A stretch of 60,000 bases of DNA from Adiantum capillus-veneris. Taxonomy: Eukaryota > Streptophyta > Polypodiopsida > Polypodiales > Pteridaceae. Below, one piece after another: positions 1 through 10,669 of this stretch. How positions within the stretch are numbered: the stretch's first letter is position 1; the number at the start of each line of letters is the position of its first letter. The stretch spans positions 5,969,001-6,029,000 of the forward strand of contig CM043967.1 in assembly GCA_014529385.2 (NCBI GenBank). Reading direction: 5' to 3'. Position numbers and translations under genes: made by a program. The notes below the pieces were generated by a model. The model worked only from the letters and a program-made list of their open reading frames with translations. It did not search any database and had not been told where the DNA came from.

Positions 1-2
1 TT

Positions 3-515
3 TTTGATTCACATCTAGTCACAAAAGTCTTCAAAAAAGGAAATCTAGTTTTAGTCTATTCCCTTAAGCAACACATTCCCAAATTCAAGAAGAAGTAAAA
101 TGGACCGTTTATCATTGAAGACGTATCTCCAAGTGGAGAAGTTAAGTTTTCCACTCTAGATGGTGAACCAATGGCTAGCTGGATTAGTGGATGCCACTTA
201 AAGAAGTACCATTTGCCACTAACCAATGATTTGCTAGAGAATGTGCATGCAGCAAAGCAAAGAAAGATGAGACGACAGCAGGTTATTGATGAATCCCAAG
301 AGGAAGCTCAACTTCAAGTACTCAAGAGGAAAGTTGATTTTAGAAATCAACAAACACCTATTCTCATCAACACTTTGGAACCAGATGACAGACTATGGAA
401 ATTGAAGAGTGATGCAGTGTCAATGGATTATGAATGGTTGGATGGAATGGACCTTCGCATCAAAGTACAACTGAACAATCATAGCACAAATGCATTGCTA
501 GATAGCGGAGCTTGA
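3..515 (+). pseudogene. Ty3/gypsy integrase C-terminus running into a retropepsin-like domain
   Basis: The 3' end of a plus-strand gypsy pol. The frame is open from base 3 except for one TAA at 96-98. It reads KKGNLVLVY, then NGPFIIEDV (the GPF/Y module of gypsy integrases), then the LDGEP...GCHLKKYH ending typical of plant gypsy integrases. The same frame goes on for about 85 residues into a new segment that ends DLRIKVQLNN...ALLDSGA, which looks like the first strand and the D-S-G active site of a retropepsin, and stops at 513-515. Integrase normally ends pol, and protease normally lies before reverse transcriptase, so this order is unusual. The 5' part of the element lies outside the window. 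Alternative: the tail is a captured or rearranged protease from another copy. Confidence 0.75.
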
Positions 516-804
516 ATGGATGCAGTTAGTTATTCCACTTACAAGAAAGCGACGAATCAATCTTTAGCATCGAGAATATCTGCTATCAAAGGATCACAAA
601 AACCCAACACTAGCATTGGGAGTAGTCAACTTGAATGTGATAGTACATGGATGTTCATGCCCTCATCAATTTGTATGCATACCAGATGAACATATTAATG
701 AAACAATGATTCTTGGAAAACTCATGGATGCAGACGTACAAGGCAGTACCAGATTGGGACACCAATCAAATCAAGCTATCACGGAGGACAACTCATTGTT
801 CTAA
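516..804 (+). pseudogene. Retropepsin-like domain, C-terminal half (frameshifted)
   Basis: Continues the D-S-G segment just upstream. Past the stop the same frame reads MDAVSYSTYKKATNQS, like the strand after the active site. A frameshift near 610 moves the homology into the frame with LNVIVHGCSCPHQFVCIPDE and ETMILGKLM. An ILG motif near the end followed by a W/L-M pair is typical of retropepsins of LTR elements. At least one stop and one frameshift make it non-functional. The assignment rests on motif order (LLDSGA, then a hydrophobic strand, then ILG) and not on a database match. Confidence 0.6.
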
Positions 805-904
805 TTACACCGAGCAAAGAGGAATGGAAAAGAGGTCACCCAAAGAAGAAACAAGGGAGTCATCAATCTAATAATCCTCTAGACAAGAAAATGCTACAAG
901 TAGC

Positions 905-1156
905 ATGCAAGGAGTCAGGCAAATCTGGGTACCAAAAGCACAAATCAAGGACAATCCGTCTCAGATTTGGGTGCGTCAAAATTCATCTACCATACTGACA
1001 AAAGTTTCACATCTGACAACTCAGAGAAAAACATCTTTCAGAAGAAAAACTAGCACTATATGGGTTTGGAGGAAAAAGGAGCATTTATCTTCTCCACAAA
1101 CTGTAAAACAGATGAAGCAGTGGAAAGTTAAATTTGAAAATACTCAACCACAATAA
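905..1156 (+). pseudogene. Accessory 3' ORF remnant with IWVPK-type motifs
   Basis: A basic, low-complexity stretch of 83 residues after the retropepsin-like domain. It has three repeats of a tryptophan motif: QIWVPK (920-937), QIWVRQ (about 962) and TIWVWR (about 1054). The same motif returns in the accessory ORFs at 38.35, 38.71, 40.02 and 40.38 kb, so this tail belongs to the same element family. I do not recognise a function. The repeated short motif in a disordered basic context suggests a binding motif, which is inference. Confidence 0.5.
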
Positions 1157-1488
1157 TTCATCAACAAAAAACAAAGATACCATTGGAGAGTTGAATCTCA
1201 GCAACCGTCATCATTGATACCTACAGCTCAAGAAATTAGTGTGCCAAAGCATCTAGATGGTACAATCAGGCAAAGAGCACACAAATTACAAAATCTGCTA
1301 TTTAGAAAACATCAATAAGAAACCTTGACCATGGAAACCCTTGAGTTAACTACTCAAGACCCAACTCTTGCACAACATGCTGGTTTGAATTGCATTGATC
1401 TTTAGAGTACGGTAGAGACAATCACGGCTATGCATAGACACGATTGTTCAACCCATGCACACAGTTGTCCCAGAGTACTCCATCTAGG

Positions 1489-1549
1489 AGGGGTGGAAGG
1501 AAAGTTTAGTAATTAACGGCAACGTTTGAAGAGGGAGGGAAAAGTTGGA
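1489..1549 (+). other. Polypurine tract(s) and probable 3' LTR start
   Basis: Two purine-rich runs, ggaggggtggaaggaaag (1489-1506) and gagggagggaaaag (1531-1544), follow the accessory ORF. Just after the second, TGTTAAC begins at 1550, the same start as the LTR at 41,664. A polypurine tract directly before TGTT is the expected 3' LTR boundary of a gypsy element. I cannot define the LTR's other end. Confidence 0.4.
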
Positions 1550-2570
1550 TGTTAACATGTAGTTGTTTACAAAATTACCTAATAATGCCCTTAAAAATCA
1601 TCAACAGGGGAATTTCAACCGATAACATCTTCCCAATGAGTGTAAATCGTGTATATACTATTAGAAAACCTTTTTGCTTATTTTTATCAACTTTTCTTGA
1701 TAATGGAGCTTAAAAATGGAGAACTCCACCAAAGAGCAATAAAATAGTGTTCTCCAATATATTTTCTTAATTGTTGATTTTTCAATTCGCTTTTTTAGTG
1801 CATTTTATTATTTTCTTTGATTTTTTCAATAAACATGTCAAAAATTAATAATTAATAGCAAATGAGCTCAGATGGAGAAATTGAAGATACGCTAATGATT
1901 AGAAGAACAAGATGGACAAGCACAAAAAATTTCAATCAAAACGACAAATGGAAGCAGGAAGCATAATTTAGGCCACCAAGGCCTACTTTTGCAAATTCTT
2001 GTAGAATGAGCTAACGGAGTCCGATTGAGGGAATTTTTGAGTCTAACATATATTTCACTGCCTAGTAGGACTAATAGGAGAATTGGGGAAAAATAATTTG
2101 GGAAGTCCGAGTATAGATATCCAAGGTAGCCCAAAATCGCCTCATTTCCACTAGTCACTCTTGGAGGAGAGAGCTCTCTACCTTCTTTGCATGCGATTTC
2201 CGGAGTTCACAATCGCCCATTTTCAGTGCCGTCTTACACAAGACATGAGGGGTAAGTTCTATACTTATCAAAGAATGTTTCTATATGATCGGATAGCAAG
2301 TCTAGGCCCATGAAAAAACCCTAGACTCCCAGTTGTGCACGAACTCCTACGACACAAAAACGACCATAGCAGCTTGTCAACTCAATCGAATCGGACAAGA
2401 CTTGAACTGTAGCATGCCCCTAGATAGTAGAACACCTCCACATCATTAGATGACCATTTGGTAGGGGTCGAGAGGGCCCCAAGTAAATAATCTAGGTTTT
2501 TGCCACATTCGAGAATTGGATTCTGACTCCACAGGAAGCTTATAGACAAGGTCTATACACAATGTACTTA
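1550..2570 (+). other. Probable LTR/non-coding remnant, no gene seen
   Basis: AT-rich sequence with a TATA-like gtatatac near 1651-1658. It would fit the U3/R part of an LTR starting at 1550, but I find no clear second LTR copy, CA end or primer binding site. Open frames here are short and look random. Confidence 0.3.
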
Positions 2571-2571
2571 G

Positions 2572-2778
2572 ATGGTTTCAAGAAAACAGTCAAGGCAAGC
2601 TCTCAAACAACAGGAAACAGCTCAAAGAGTACAAGTGTCAAATTTGACATATGAAGTCAAACTGACTCCCAAAAAGCCCAAACAGGAGGAGCATCATCAG
2701 GACTATGTAGCGGACAAGTCCATGGCTTCAAAAGTGACCAGACAACTCTACACACCAAGTAGTAACAAAAACCGATGA
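2572..2778 (+). CDS. Small basic ORF, unrecognised
   Basis: A 68-codon ATG-started frame coding a Lys/Gln-rich, hydrophilic protein. It lies in presumed retroelement leader sequence, upstream of the tandem repeats and of the unknown frame at 3.68 kb. Low-complexity composition and lack of motifs make it weak. It could be a chance frame or the decayed start of a leader ORF. Confidence 0.15.
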   Translation: MVSRKQSRQALKQQETAQRVQVSNLTYEVKLTPKKPKQEEHHQDYVADKSMASKVTRQLYTPSSNKNR

Positions 2779-2879
2779 TTTCAAAGTCGACAAGATCACA
2801 AAGTGATGCCGACATGACCAAATCTTACGAAATTCATTTTAGGACTTGTTTTAGGTGTAATGAAGATGTGTAGGTAAAA

Positions 2880-3660
2880 AAAGTATCTTTTCATACAAAA
2901 AATATGACTGTAGTTAATAATCGCAATTATTTACTTTTGTGCACATTTGGCTTGAAAATTGTGACACCTATCACTTGTACACATCTATCTCGTGCCACAT
3001 ATCAACTTTGAGCCCAAAAGATCCAGAATATCTTAGATTTAGTCAAAAGACGCACTAAAGGATCTTCTGTCCAAATTTTGAATTAATTGTCACATATGTT
3101 TAACCAAATCATCCCATATATCACACAGAGGCTTTACATCATGTTTAGAACCAACTTGCAACAAAAAAATGTCCAATTTGATGAAAAGTTAATAATCGCA
3201 ATTATTTACTTTTTCACCAAAATGAGCTCAAATTTCAACTTTGACCTTATGGCACCAAAGTACATGTTGTGACAAGCCCACCAATCAAGTTTGGATCACA
3301 AAAACCCAACATTCCTTCATATCTACTGTTTTAGAGTCTGAAGCCTAAATGTGACACCATTTCCACCCAGTGCACTCAAATGAGCCCACACTTCACTCAA
3401 AGCATCTAAATCACATATATTTCAAGCCTATGATGTCAAAAATGCAAAAGGTTGGAAAATTTTCCCAATTGTAAATAATCACGACTATTTACTTTAGTTG
3501 CAAATTTGCCTGGATTGCATGGTTTTGATCCTTACATGTTTTTATGCATCTATGCATGCTCCAAACTTGATTTGAAAAAAAATGGACATCATTTGCCAGC
3601 AATTCAGACACAAGGTATTTCAGAGCCAAAAATTGTGGAATTTTATAACTTTTACATTGT
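2880..3660 (+). repeat. Three ~280-bp degenerate tandem repeats
   Basis: The segment taataatcgcaattatttac and diverged versions recur at about 2914, 3189 and 3472 (spacing 275 and 283). The last copy reads taaataatcacgactattta. Flanking words (tttgaat, cacatatc, acatctatgcat) also recur loosely. No coding frame crosses the array. The period is close to the 286-bp array at 28.9-30.5 kb, and both lie upstream of a coding region, so leader repeats of related elements are likely. Confidence 0.5.
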
Positions 3661-3678
3661 ATTCTTCTATTAGGTGCA

Positions 3679-5112
3679 ATGGAGGCGGCTGAAAAAGCAA
3701 AGAAGAGGATAACTCAGAAAGAGAAGCTGCAAGAATTGCCACCATACTAGTTGGAGCCGAGCTCTGTGAAAAGGCAAAGGCAACCTACCTATCCAAAAAA
3801 CAGCTTGAAGAAAACAACACTACAGTTTTCACCGATAGGTTCAAGAGTGAAGATGGACATCAGGTAGAGCTACAAATGCTACTTAAGGAAGTTTATGACG
3901 TAGTCGCAAAGCCAGACATGAAAGAAGCCAACAGAATACTGGGACTTCAAGAATTCTATGACCAAGAGCCGTGTGGGGTAGATTTCCAAAGAGCCTATGA
4001 ACTATTATCCACTATCAACGAGGATGGATCTGCTCAGATCATGGATCAGCAAGGCCAAAAAGTTGAAGTGGTTATCAACAAGGACATAGTGGCCAAGGTG
4101 GCACTAAAGTTGCCAACGGAAGGTATGACAATGAGGGCCAGGGATAGGAAGACAACTGGCACATTCACCAAGGATATAGGTGCTGCCACTTTCTCTGACC
4201 TAGTACTAAAGCAAGTAGAGGATCCCATCCTTCTTTATCATCAACACTTCCATTTCCTCTCAAAGAGACCACCAAGATACACAACTCCTAATCATGCATT
4301 TGCAACTACTTTCACGCAAGCGTTGAAGTCAACAACAAGGTAGTATGTGCTTACAACACTCAAGAGCACAAAGAAGGAAGGAAAGATAACATATCTAGGC
4401 GCTCCAGAAGTTCTAGCACAAATCCCGTGCTATTGGAATGGCCGACAAATTACCGCCAGCCCCGGATCAGAATACATGGATAGTATCACCTCAACCTTCT
4501 CCATGAACCACTAGATCGACAAAGAAAAGGGTATATAAATCAGTTGAAGAATCAGCAGAAAGCTCGCCTGAAGCCCACAGTAGTGAAAGCTCTAACAATG
4601 AAGAAAAGACGGCAAGGAGAGATAAATGAAGAAGAAAGCAGTGGCATTGAGCGAATGTATGCAGAAGCCAAAGCCTTGAAGATACAAGAAGCTCTAGAAG
4701 TGCAAAGGAAAGCAAGAGAAGAGTTGGTTGCATAACAAAGGCAAGCAGAATATGCAGAACAAAGTGAACCACAACACAAACAAGGAGAGATGCCCCAAGA
4801 CTCACTTCACCCACTACAGAACAAGAAGACCATCCAATGCCTGGTCCAAGTCCTTCATCGAGTGCTAAATCCAATGAAGGCAAGGAAGCAAAAGAAAAAG
4901 AGAAACAATAGGAGGAAGCCAGTTTTGAACAGCCTAAGAAAAGTGAAAAAGGTGAAGCTAGACCTTCTACAACAACACAACCAGAATCAGTTGAAGTAGC
5001 TACAAAGCCTCAAGAAAAATTAGTTGAACCATCTGTGAAGCCACAAGCAAAACCCATTGCACCGTCAAAAGAGCCACAAGTTGAATTTGTTGGAACTTCT
5101 AAGCAGCCTTAG
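3679..5112 (+). pseudogene. Decayed ~470-codon ORF, unknown protein
   Basis: A frame with consistent protein character from ATG 3679 (MEAAEKAKKRITQK), through a frameshift near 3725, into 3726-4340, then past a TAG at 4341-4343 to about 4512. After another shift it reads a Ser/Glu-rich linker (SAESSPEAHSSESSNNEE), an Ala/Glu/Lys helix-rich stretch around 4620-4735, and a Pro/Lys/Glu-rich tail ending at a TAG about 5110. The central part (LLKEVYDVVAKPDMKEANRILG, then TFTQALKS, then GKITYLGAPEVLAQIPCYWNG) looks like a folded domain. I recognise no family, no zinc knuckle and no catalytic motif. Its place after leader-type repeats suggests an ORF1- or gag-like protein of an LTR element, which is inference. 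At least three stops or shifts make it a pseudogene here. Confidence 0.5.
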
Positions 5113-5137
5113 GTAGAACATTTATGTGTGGCAGTGT

Positions 5138-5533
5138 CTATAACCCGTACAAAAGTTTGGCATGAAAATAAGTGACAATAGATAAAATCATAACAGACCT
5201 ATGACAACATGACAAAACATGAATTTTAGCTAGGAAAATCAAACCAAAAAGAAATTGAAGAATACCACCAGAAAATCGAGCTGAAAGAGACCAATCCGAA
5301 CTTGCTTCTGCTATTTTTGGGTCACCGCCTTGAATCATGGAATACTTAATATAACCATTATAGAATCCAATTTGATTGTATATGACAAACTGATCCAAAA
5401 TCTTCAAGGCTCCTTTAGTTGTATCCGATTGACATCCTTCACATAAGTTCCCTTTCATTGTAGCACATACTAGAAGCTGCAGGGGTACCACCTCTATTGT
5501 CGGCTCATTAAACTTCTTGATTGTTGATGCCAT
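5138..5533 (-). CDS. Hypothetical protein, unrecognised
   Basis: A 131-codon minus-strand frame starting MASTIKKFNEPTIEVVPLQ and containing CATMKGNLCEGCQSDTTKGA, followed by a hydrophobic C-terminal part that could be one membrane segment (ILQFLFGLIFLAKIHVL). It lies tail to tail with the unknown ORF ending at about 5110. The N-terminal half looks protein-like, but I cannot name a family and the frame may be a captured gene fragment or chance. Confidence 0.25.
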   Translation of the reverse strand: MASTIKKFNEPTIEVVPLQLLVCATMKGNLCEGCQSDTTKGALKILDQFVIYNQIGFYNGYIKYSMIQGGDPKIAEASSDWSLSARFSGGILQFLFGLIFLAKIHVLSCCHRSVMILSIVTYFHAKLLYGL

Positions 5534-5910
5534 ATTTGAATCTTGTGATGTTTACGGAAATTGACAAAACATCAATATTTTGAACTGAACGAGACTATTT
5601 CTTGAAGAGTGTATTTGGCTTCATCTTTGTCTTCGTGTAGTACTTGCAGCCAAAAGGAGGGCCGTGTTTATATGCTGAAAATTGTGTGAACCAGCTTCAC
5701 GATCTTGACCACCAAGGTGTGAAGATCAACTTGCTTAGGGGATTAAGACCAAATTGGGGTGCCTTTTAAATATAGTATGAACATAAGCTTGAAGGAATTC
5801 TCTATTGCAGACAGACAATGACGACAGAGATGGTTGCACTCGCAATGGGCTGAGGAGGCCTAATTCGGAGGTGCTCAAGAGTTGAAAGTTCATCAGAAAG
5901 CTAGGGTGAC
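5534..5910. other. Non-coding stretch, nothing recognised
   Basis: Between the hypothetical minus-strand frame and the MULE-derived repeat. No long frame, no tandem structure and no LTR edge that I can see. Confidence 0.3.
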
Positions 5911-6272
<362 letters not shown>

Positions 6273-6275
6273 ATT

Positions 6276-6460
6276 GATTGTATTCCTTTTGTGAAAAGCT
6301 TACATTATACAAATCAAAGGTAGCCATGCAAAAAGACTTAACCTTTAACAAACCTTTCCTTGCATGCTTTATGAGGGTATTCCTACAGGCTAGACACTTG
6401 ACACACTGGACATCTCCACAATTGGGCTTGCATACCCAACAATGCCCCCCTCAAGCCTCA
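6276..6460 (-). mobile_element. LTR edge and polypurine tract of a minus-strand element
   Basis: Read on the minus strand, the run GGCTTGAGGGGGGCATTG (about 6443-6460) is followed by TTGGGTATGC. A G-rich tract directly before TGTTGGGTATGC is the usual junction of polypurine tract and 3' LTR in plant retrotransposons. The LTR would run from about 6442 leftwards to the MULE fragment. The matching gag lies to its right on the same strand, at 6.7-8.7 kb. I could not find a second LTR copy. Confidence 0.4.
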
Positions 6461-6712
6461 TGATACCTCGAGTTTTTGGTATACTCGACAACCGTGAGTT
6501 TTAGGTTCTCTCACAACCAAGGATTTCTGTTGTATCCATAACCTGGTGCTATGATAGTGAACCCCCCGTTGAACAGATAGGGTGCAGGTCAAAATTAGCT
6601 ACCAATGAGTGGAGTTTTTGGTTCACTGCCAAACCTTGGGTTTAAGGTGTACCCAGTAACCTCATGAGAAGTGCAACAAAAAAGGGCTGAGAACAAATAT
6701 TTTTGGGAGGTA

Positions 6713-7260
6713 TTACCACTTATGTATGGCAATGTCAGCTTGCTCTGTTCCCTGCTCTTCTTGCACATGGGCTACCACCATGTCATCAAAACTATAAGAG
6801 GGCAACTTTACCTTTACCAGCTCAGGTTCATCAGACTCCATCTCCTTGTCATAGGATGTGGACCCATCCGCTCTTTTCTCCTCGCTTGTCTCCCAGCTAC
6901 ACGAGCTTGTATCTTCATCATCGACGTCATCATATACCGACTCCGTATCTGCATCTTCATCTGCTTGTTGCTCCACAAAAGCTTGACCATCTTCATGACT
7001 TTGCTCTCTTTCTTCATCAGGTTTTGAACCCTTGGTATCTGCAACTTGATTGCATTCTGTTATCTTTTCATGCAAACTTTCCACAAGAACAGGCTTTATC
7101 TCTTCAATTCACATCGGAACCTCCACATTTGCTACCGCTTTTTCCTTTTGGTTCACTTCAATATCCACCCTCGGCACATGCACATCACAAACTGGAAACC
7201 TCCAAGGAACATAACCAATAGTAGGCCTTACCTCAACAGGCTCTGCACTTTGAACAATTG
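6713..7260 (-). pseudogene. Acidic C-terminal tail of a gag-like protein
   Basis: The minus-strand frame from about 7260 down to 6713 reads VEVRPTIGYVPWRFPV, one stop near 7120, then a strongly acidic stretch rich in Glu, Asp and Ser (DADTESVYDDVDDEDTSS) to a stop at 6713. It continues the gag-like frame at 7273-7860. No zinc knuckle is visible. It ends about 270 bases before the proposed polypurine tract with no pol between, so the element looks gag-only. Confidence 0.4.
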
Positions 7261-8019
7261 AATCACCTTTGGTCAAACCAAAGGGCACTTTGCTACCTCC
7301 GAAATAGGCCTATAATCTGTTGGCTTTAGCATGCCTAGCTCCAGCTTTCGATTTACCTTTCTGCTCTTTATCTTTGCTTGATAGACCATGTCTTCGTATG
7401 TATCGGCACCGTCTTCCACCTTTTCTCTAATCCTCGGATGCAAGCACTCGAACAACTTGGACAACTTCAAGTATTGATTGCTTTTGACCCAGTAGCAATC
7501 TCTAACTACTTCCAACAAGCTTCAAACTGCTCAATGAAAATAGAGGAATCCTTACTTACATCTTGGCGTACCGCCTTCAACCTTGCACCAGCTTCTTCCA
7601 GCGTAATCACCTCTCGAAACCACTCCAATAAACTGACTTTGCAATCTTTGCCATGATTCTCAATCATTGCACTTCAGACCATCGAACCACACCTTGGCTC
7701 GTCCTCACATCAACAGCGGCACCATCTCCAATTTTTTCATTCGTTGACATATGCATCAACAGCAGCCATAACTCAGAATTTGCTAACCAATCCTCATGAT
7801 CTTCAACGCCCATAAATATGGGGCCAAAACCTGGCTCCAACATTTCTGCTAGCTTCAAATTTGACCATCAAACACCTCGACCATCAGCCAACTGCTTTGT
7901 GGGCTAAAAAACACTGCTTCCAACCGCAAATCAGAGCATCAGGTAGCTCCTCAGTGGGGGCACCTGAGGATGGAGAGGGGGAAAGGGGAATACACCCAGC
8001 ACAACTGCCGCTTGCAAAC
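7189..8019 (-). pseudogene. Gag-like coding repeat, unit 1
   Basis: First of two direct units of about 831 bp. On the minus strand the N-terminal part (from 7858) reads LEPGFGPIFMGVEDHEDWLANSELWLLLM. After frameshifts the C-terminal part reads VRDCYWVKSNQYLKLSKLFECLHPRIREKVEDGADTYEDM. The DP/DH-x-DW...ELWLLL and F-x-x-L-x-P-R-I-R patterns resemble the gag capsid region of plant gypsy elements. Stops and shifts break the frame. Confidence 0.5.
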
Positions 8020-8854
8020 AAACTGGAAACCTCTAAGGAACATAACCAATAGTAGGCCTTACCTCAACAGGCTCTGCACTTCGAACAATTGAATTATCTT
8101 TGGTCAGACCAAAGGGCACTTTGCTACCTCCTCAATAAGCCTATAATCTGCTGGCTTTAGCATGCCTAGCTCCAGCTTCTGCTTTACCTTTCTGCTCTTT
8201 GTCTTTGCCAGATAGACCATGTTTTCATATGTATCCGCACTGTCTTCCACCTTTTCTCTAATCCTCAGATGCAAGCACTCTAACAACTTTGACAACTTCA
8301 AGTATTGATTTCTTTTGACCCAAGTAGAAATCTCTAACTGCTTCTAACAAGCTTCAAACTGCTCAATGAAAATAGAGGAATCCTTACTTACATCTTGGCG
8401 TACCGCCTTCAACCTTGCACCAGCTTCTTCCAGCGTAATCACCTCTCGAAACCACTCCAATAAATTGACTTTGCAATCTTTGCCATGATTCTTGATCATT
8501 GCACTTCAGAACATCGAACCACACCTTGGCTCTTCCTCGCATCAACAACGGCACTGTCTCCAATTTTCTTCATTCGTTGACATACGCATCAACAACAGCC
8601 ATAACTCAAAATTTGCTAACCAATCCTCGGGATCTTCAACGCCCGTAAATATGGGGCCAAAACCTGGCTCCACCATCTCTACTAGCTTCACACTTGACCA
8701 TCAAACACCTCGACCATTAGCCAACTGCTTTGTCGGCTAAAAACACTGCTTCCAGCCGCAAATCAGAGCATCAGGTAGCTCCTCAATGGGTGCACCTGAA
8801 GATGGAGAGGGGGAAAGGGGAATACACCCAGCACAACCGCCGCTTGCAAACAAT
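8020..8854 (-). pseudogene. Gag-like coding repeat, unit 2 (tandem duplicate)
   Basis: Second copy of the 831-832-bp unit. Landmarks aactggaaacct (7190 and 8021) and tcaggtagctcctca (7939 and 8771) keep the offset across the full length. The clear frame at 8104-8301 (LSKLLECLHLRIREKVEDSADTYENM) matches unit 1 with several substitutions. Both units end in the same purine-rich segment, gatggagagggggaaagggg. Confidence 0.6.
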
Positions 8855-9440
8855 CATACGCACACACACCTTGCAATACACCAGATGGACTTAGTCCCTC
8901 CACTTTGCTCAATTCAGAACCTTCCACACTCACACAGCCTCTCTCTATCTCTCTTTGCATGACCAACTTCGGGGAGGCACACAAGCCTACACATGCCTCG
9001 AAACACACACACACAAGCCGAGAAGAGAAGGGGGAAGTAGGAATGATGCCAGGAGACAATTGAAAGTTGCCTTCTAGCATATGCAACACCATATACAACC
9101 AATTCACTACAGACATGAACCTCAGCAAAAAGACAATCCCTCAAAGCCTACACATGAAAAAAAACTCCAATGGCCAAAAGACCCCAAAAAATGAACGTGT
9201 ATATCCTTTTATAGGGGTGTGTCTAGGAGACCTAAAAAAGAATGGGTCCCATCTCGTGAAGCTTCACTTGTAGCTTCATTTGGAATTTCCTTGCATTTCT
9301 TGCACTTGGCACACTTCACCTTTGGTAACTCTTGCATGGTGCACGCATCTGTCCAATTTCCACCTTACTCGGCCACCCAACTTGCCCCTTGATTGGCCTC
9401 GGGCTCATATTCTCTCTCTCTCCATTCACTGCGGGATAAG
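8855..9440. other. Non-coding stretch, possible LTR or leader of the gag element
   Basis: Pyrimidine-rich sequence with several short CA runs. This is where the 5' LTR and primer binding site of the minus-strand gag element should lie, but I find no tRNA-Met-type site and no second copy of 6276-6442. The frames here look random. Confidence 0.3.
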
Positions 9441-9454
9441 CCACTTGTATCACC

Positions 9455-9541
9455 CCTTGAAGCCATCGAATCCTCTCTCTATCTCTCTTGCTGTCCATTG
9501 GCGGGACCCCTCCCCTTGGCAACAATAGCGACATCGCTATT

Positions 9542-9577
<36 letters not shown>

Positions 9578-10005
9578 CCTACCCTCAAAAGATTTTTGCC
9601 TCGTCAGGCGCGAGCACAGAGCCTTACAAGGCCGCCATGTCATTACTATCTAGCAAATCGCCACTAGCGGTCATCAGCACGTGCCATCGTCGCGAGGCCG
9701 TCAGAGGCCAAAACCACCGGGCGTCGCTCCTGAGCCCCTTGTATCATGCCTTGAAGCCGTCGAATCCTCTCTCTATCTCTCTTTCTATCCATTGGAGAGA
9801 CCCCTCTTGTTGGGTGCAATAGCGACATCACTATTGGGGGGGGGGGGCATCCTACCCTCAAAAGATTTTTGCCTCGTCGAGCGCGGGCACATGGCCTTAC
9901 AAGGCCGCCATGTCATTACTGTCTAGCAACCGCCATCGACGGTCATCAACGCGTGCCATCGTCACGAGCCTGCCAGACGCCAAAACCACCGGGTGTCACT
10001 CCTGA
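9455..10005. repeat. ~293-bp tandem duplication with poly-G cores
   Basis: Two direct copies starting at about 9455 and 9749 (offset 294). Shared landmarks are ccttgaagcc, tcctctctctatctctct, a poly-G run, ccctcaaaagatttttgcct, ttacaaggccgccatgtcat and ccaaaaccaccggg. The poly-G run is 31 G in copy 1 (9544-9574) and 12 G in copy 2 (9836-9847). GC-richer than its surroundings. No convincing protein on either strand. Confidence 0.75.
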
Positions 10006-10400
10006 GCGCCACCAATGCAACCAACACACAGCGCCGACTGAGCACACCATATCCGGCTCCTCACAAGCTCACGCTTCTCATGCCTCAAATGGGCGCCACC
10101 GTTTGGGCTAAATACTCTGGCACCAGAACACCACACGGCGCATGTGGGACAATGCTCGGTGCCACATGGCATTCTTCTGTGAGAGCACACTCCAAAGCCT
10201 TCAACAACCCAAAATTATTTTTATAAAACCCCAAAAGTTTCAAAAAAATTCATCTGTGCTTCCCCAATTTGAACTGCCTGCCCGTTGCCACCCGCCCAAG
10301 GATTTTAATTACGCGATGATGCATTTTGTTAAATGTTAATTATTGTTGTTATTATCACTATTTTTTTCATGTTAATAACATATCTAATGTCATGACTTAC
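10006..10400. other. Non-coding flank, nothing recognised
   Basis: Falls from a GC-rich stretch to an AT-rich one (ttattgttgttattatcac near 10,338-10,356). It is the left flank of the hAT/RING/kinase block. I see no second copy of it to the right of that block. Confidence 0.3.
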
Positions 10401-10560
10401 GAAAACCGGTAGAAAACGTAGAACCGGCGGGGCAACCAATAAACCCCGGCACGTCTGGCGGGCACTTTACAAACCCCAGCGGGCCCGGCGGGCAAAGCAA
10501 GAATCCCACCGGCCCCGTCATGTTCCCCCTCCATATTTGGCGGCTCTATATAACCCTGTA
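10400..10560 (+). promoter_or_regulatory. GC-rich promoter with TATA box, drives the hAT gene
   Basis: Repeated words accgg, ggcgggc and gcgggcccggcgggc (about 10,478-10,492), then ctatataaccc with TATATAA at 10,547-10,553. Transcription would start about 30 bases later. A plausible 5' UTR intron follows (donor aaag|gtaaaa near 10,633, acceptor ttgtag near 11,418). The same words occur at the mirror promoter at 18.33-18.42 kb. Confidence 0.55.
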
Positions 10561-10669
10561 GTAGACATCACATCACATCACCGCTTCCTCTAAATTTGTT
10601 CATCCTTTAAAATTTAGAAGAAAAACTAAAGGTAAAAAAATGAATAGTCTTTTAAAAAAATTAAAACTT

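Noticed and set aside
3087-3272. 61-codon ORF in the leader repeats
   Set aside because: AT-rich chance frame, not kept in the other repeat copies.
6671-7221. Plus-strand ORFs with signal-peptide-like Leu/Ile runs
   Set aside because: They are antisense shadows of the acidic gag tail on the minus strand.
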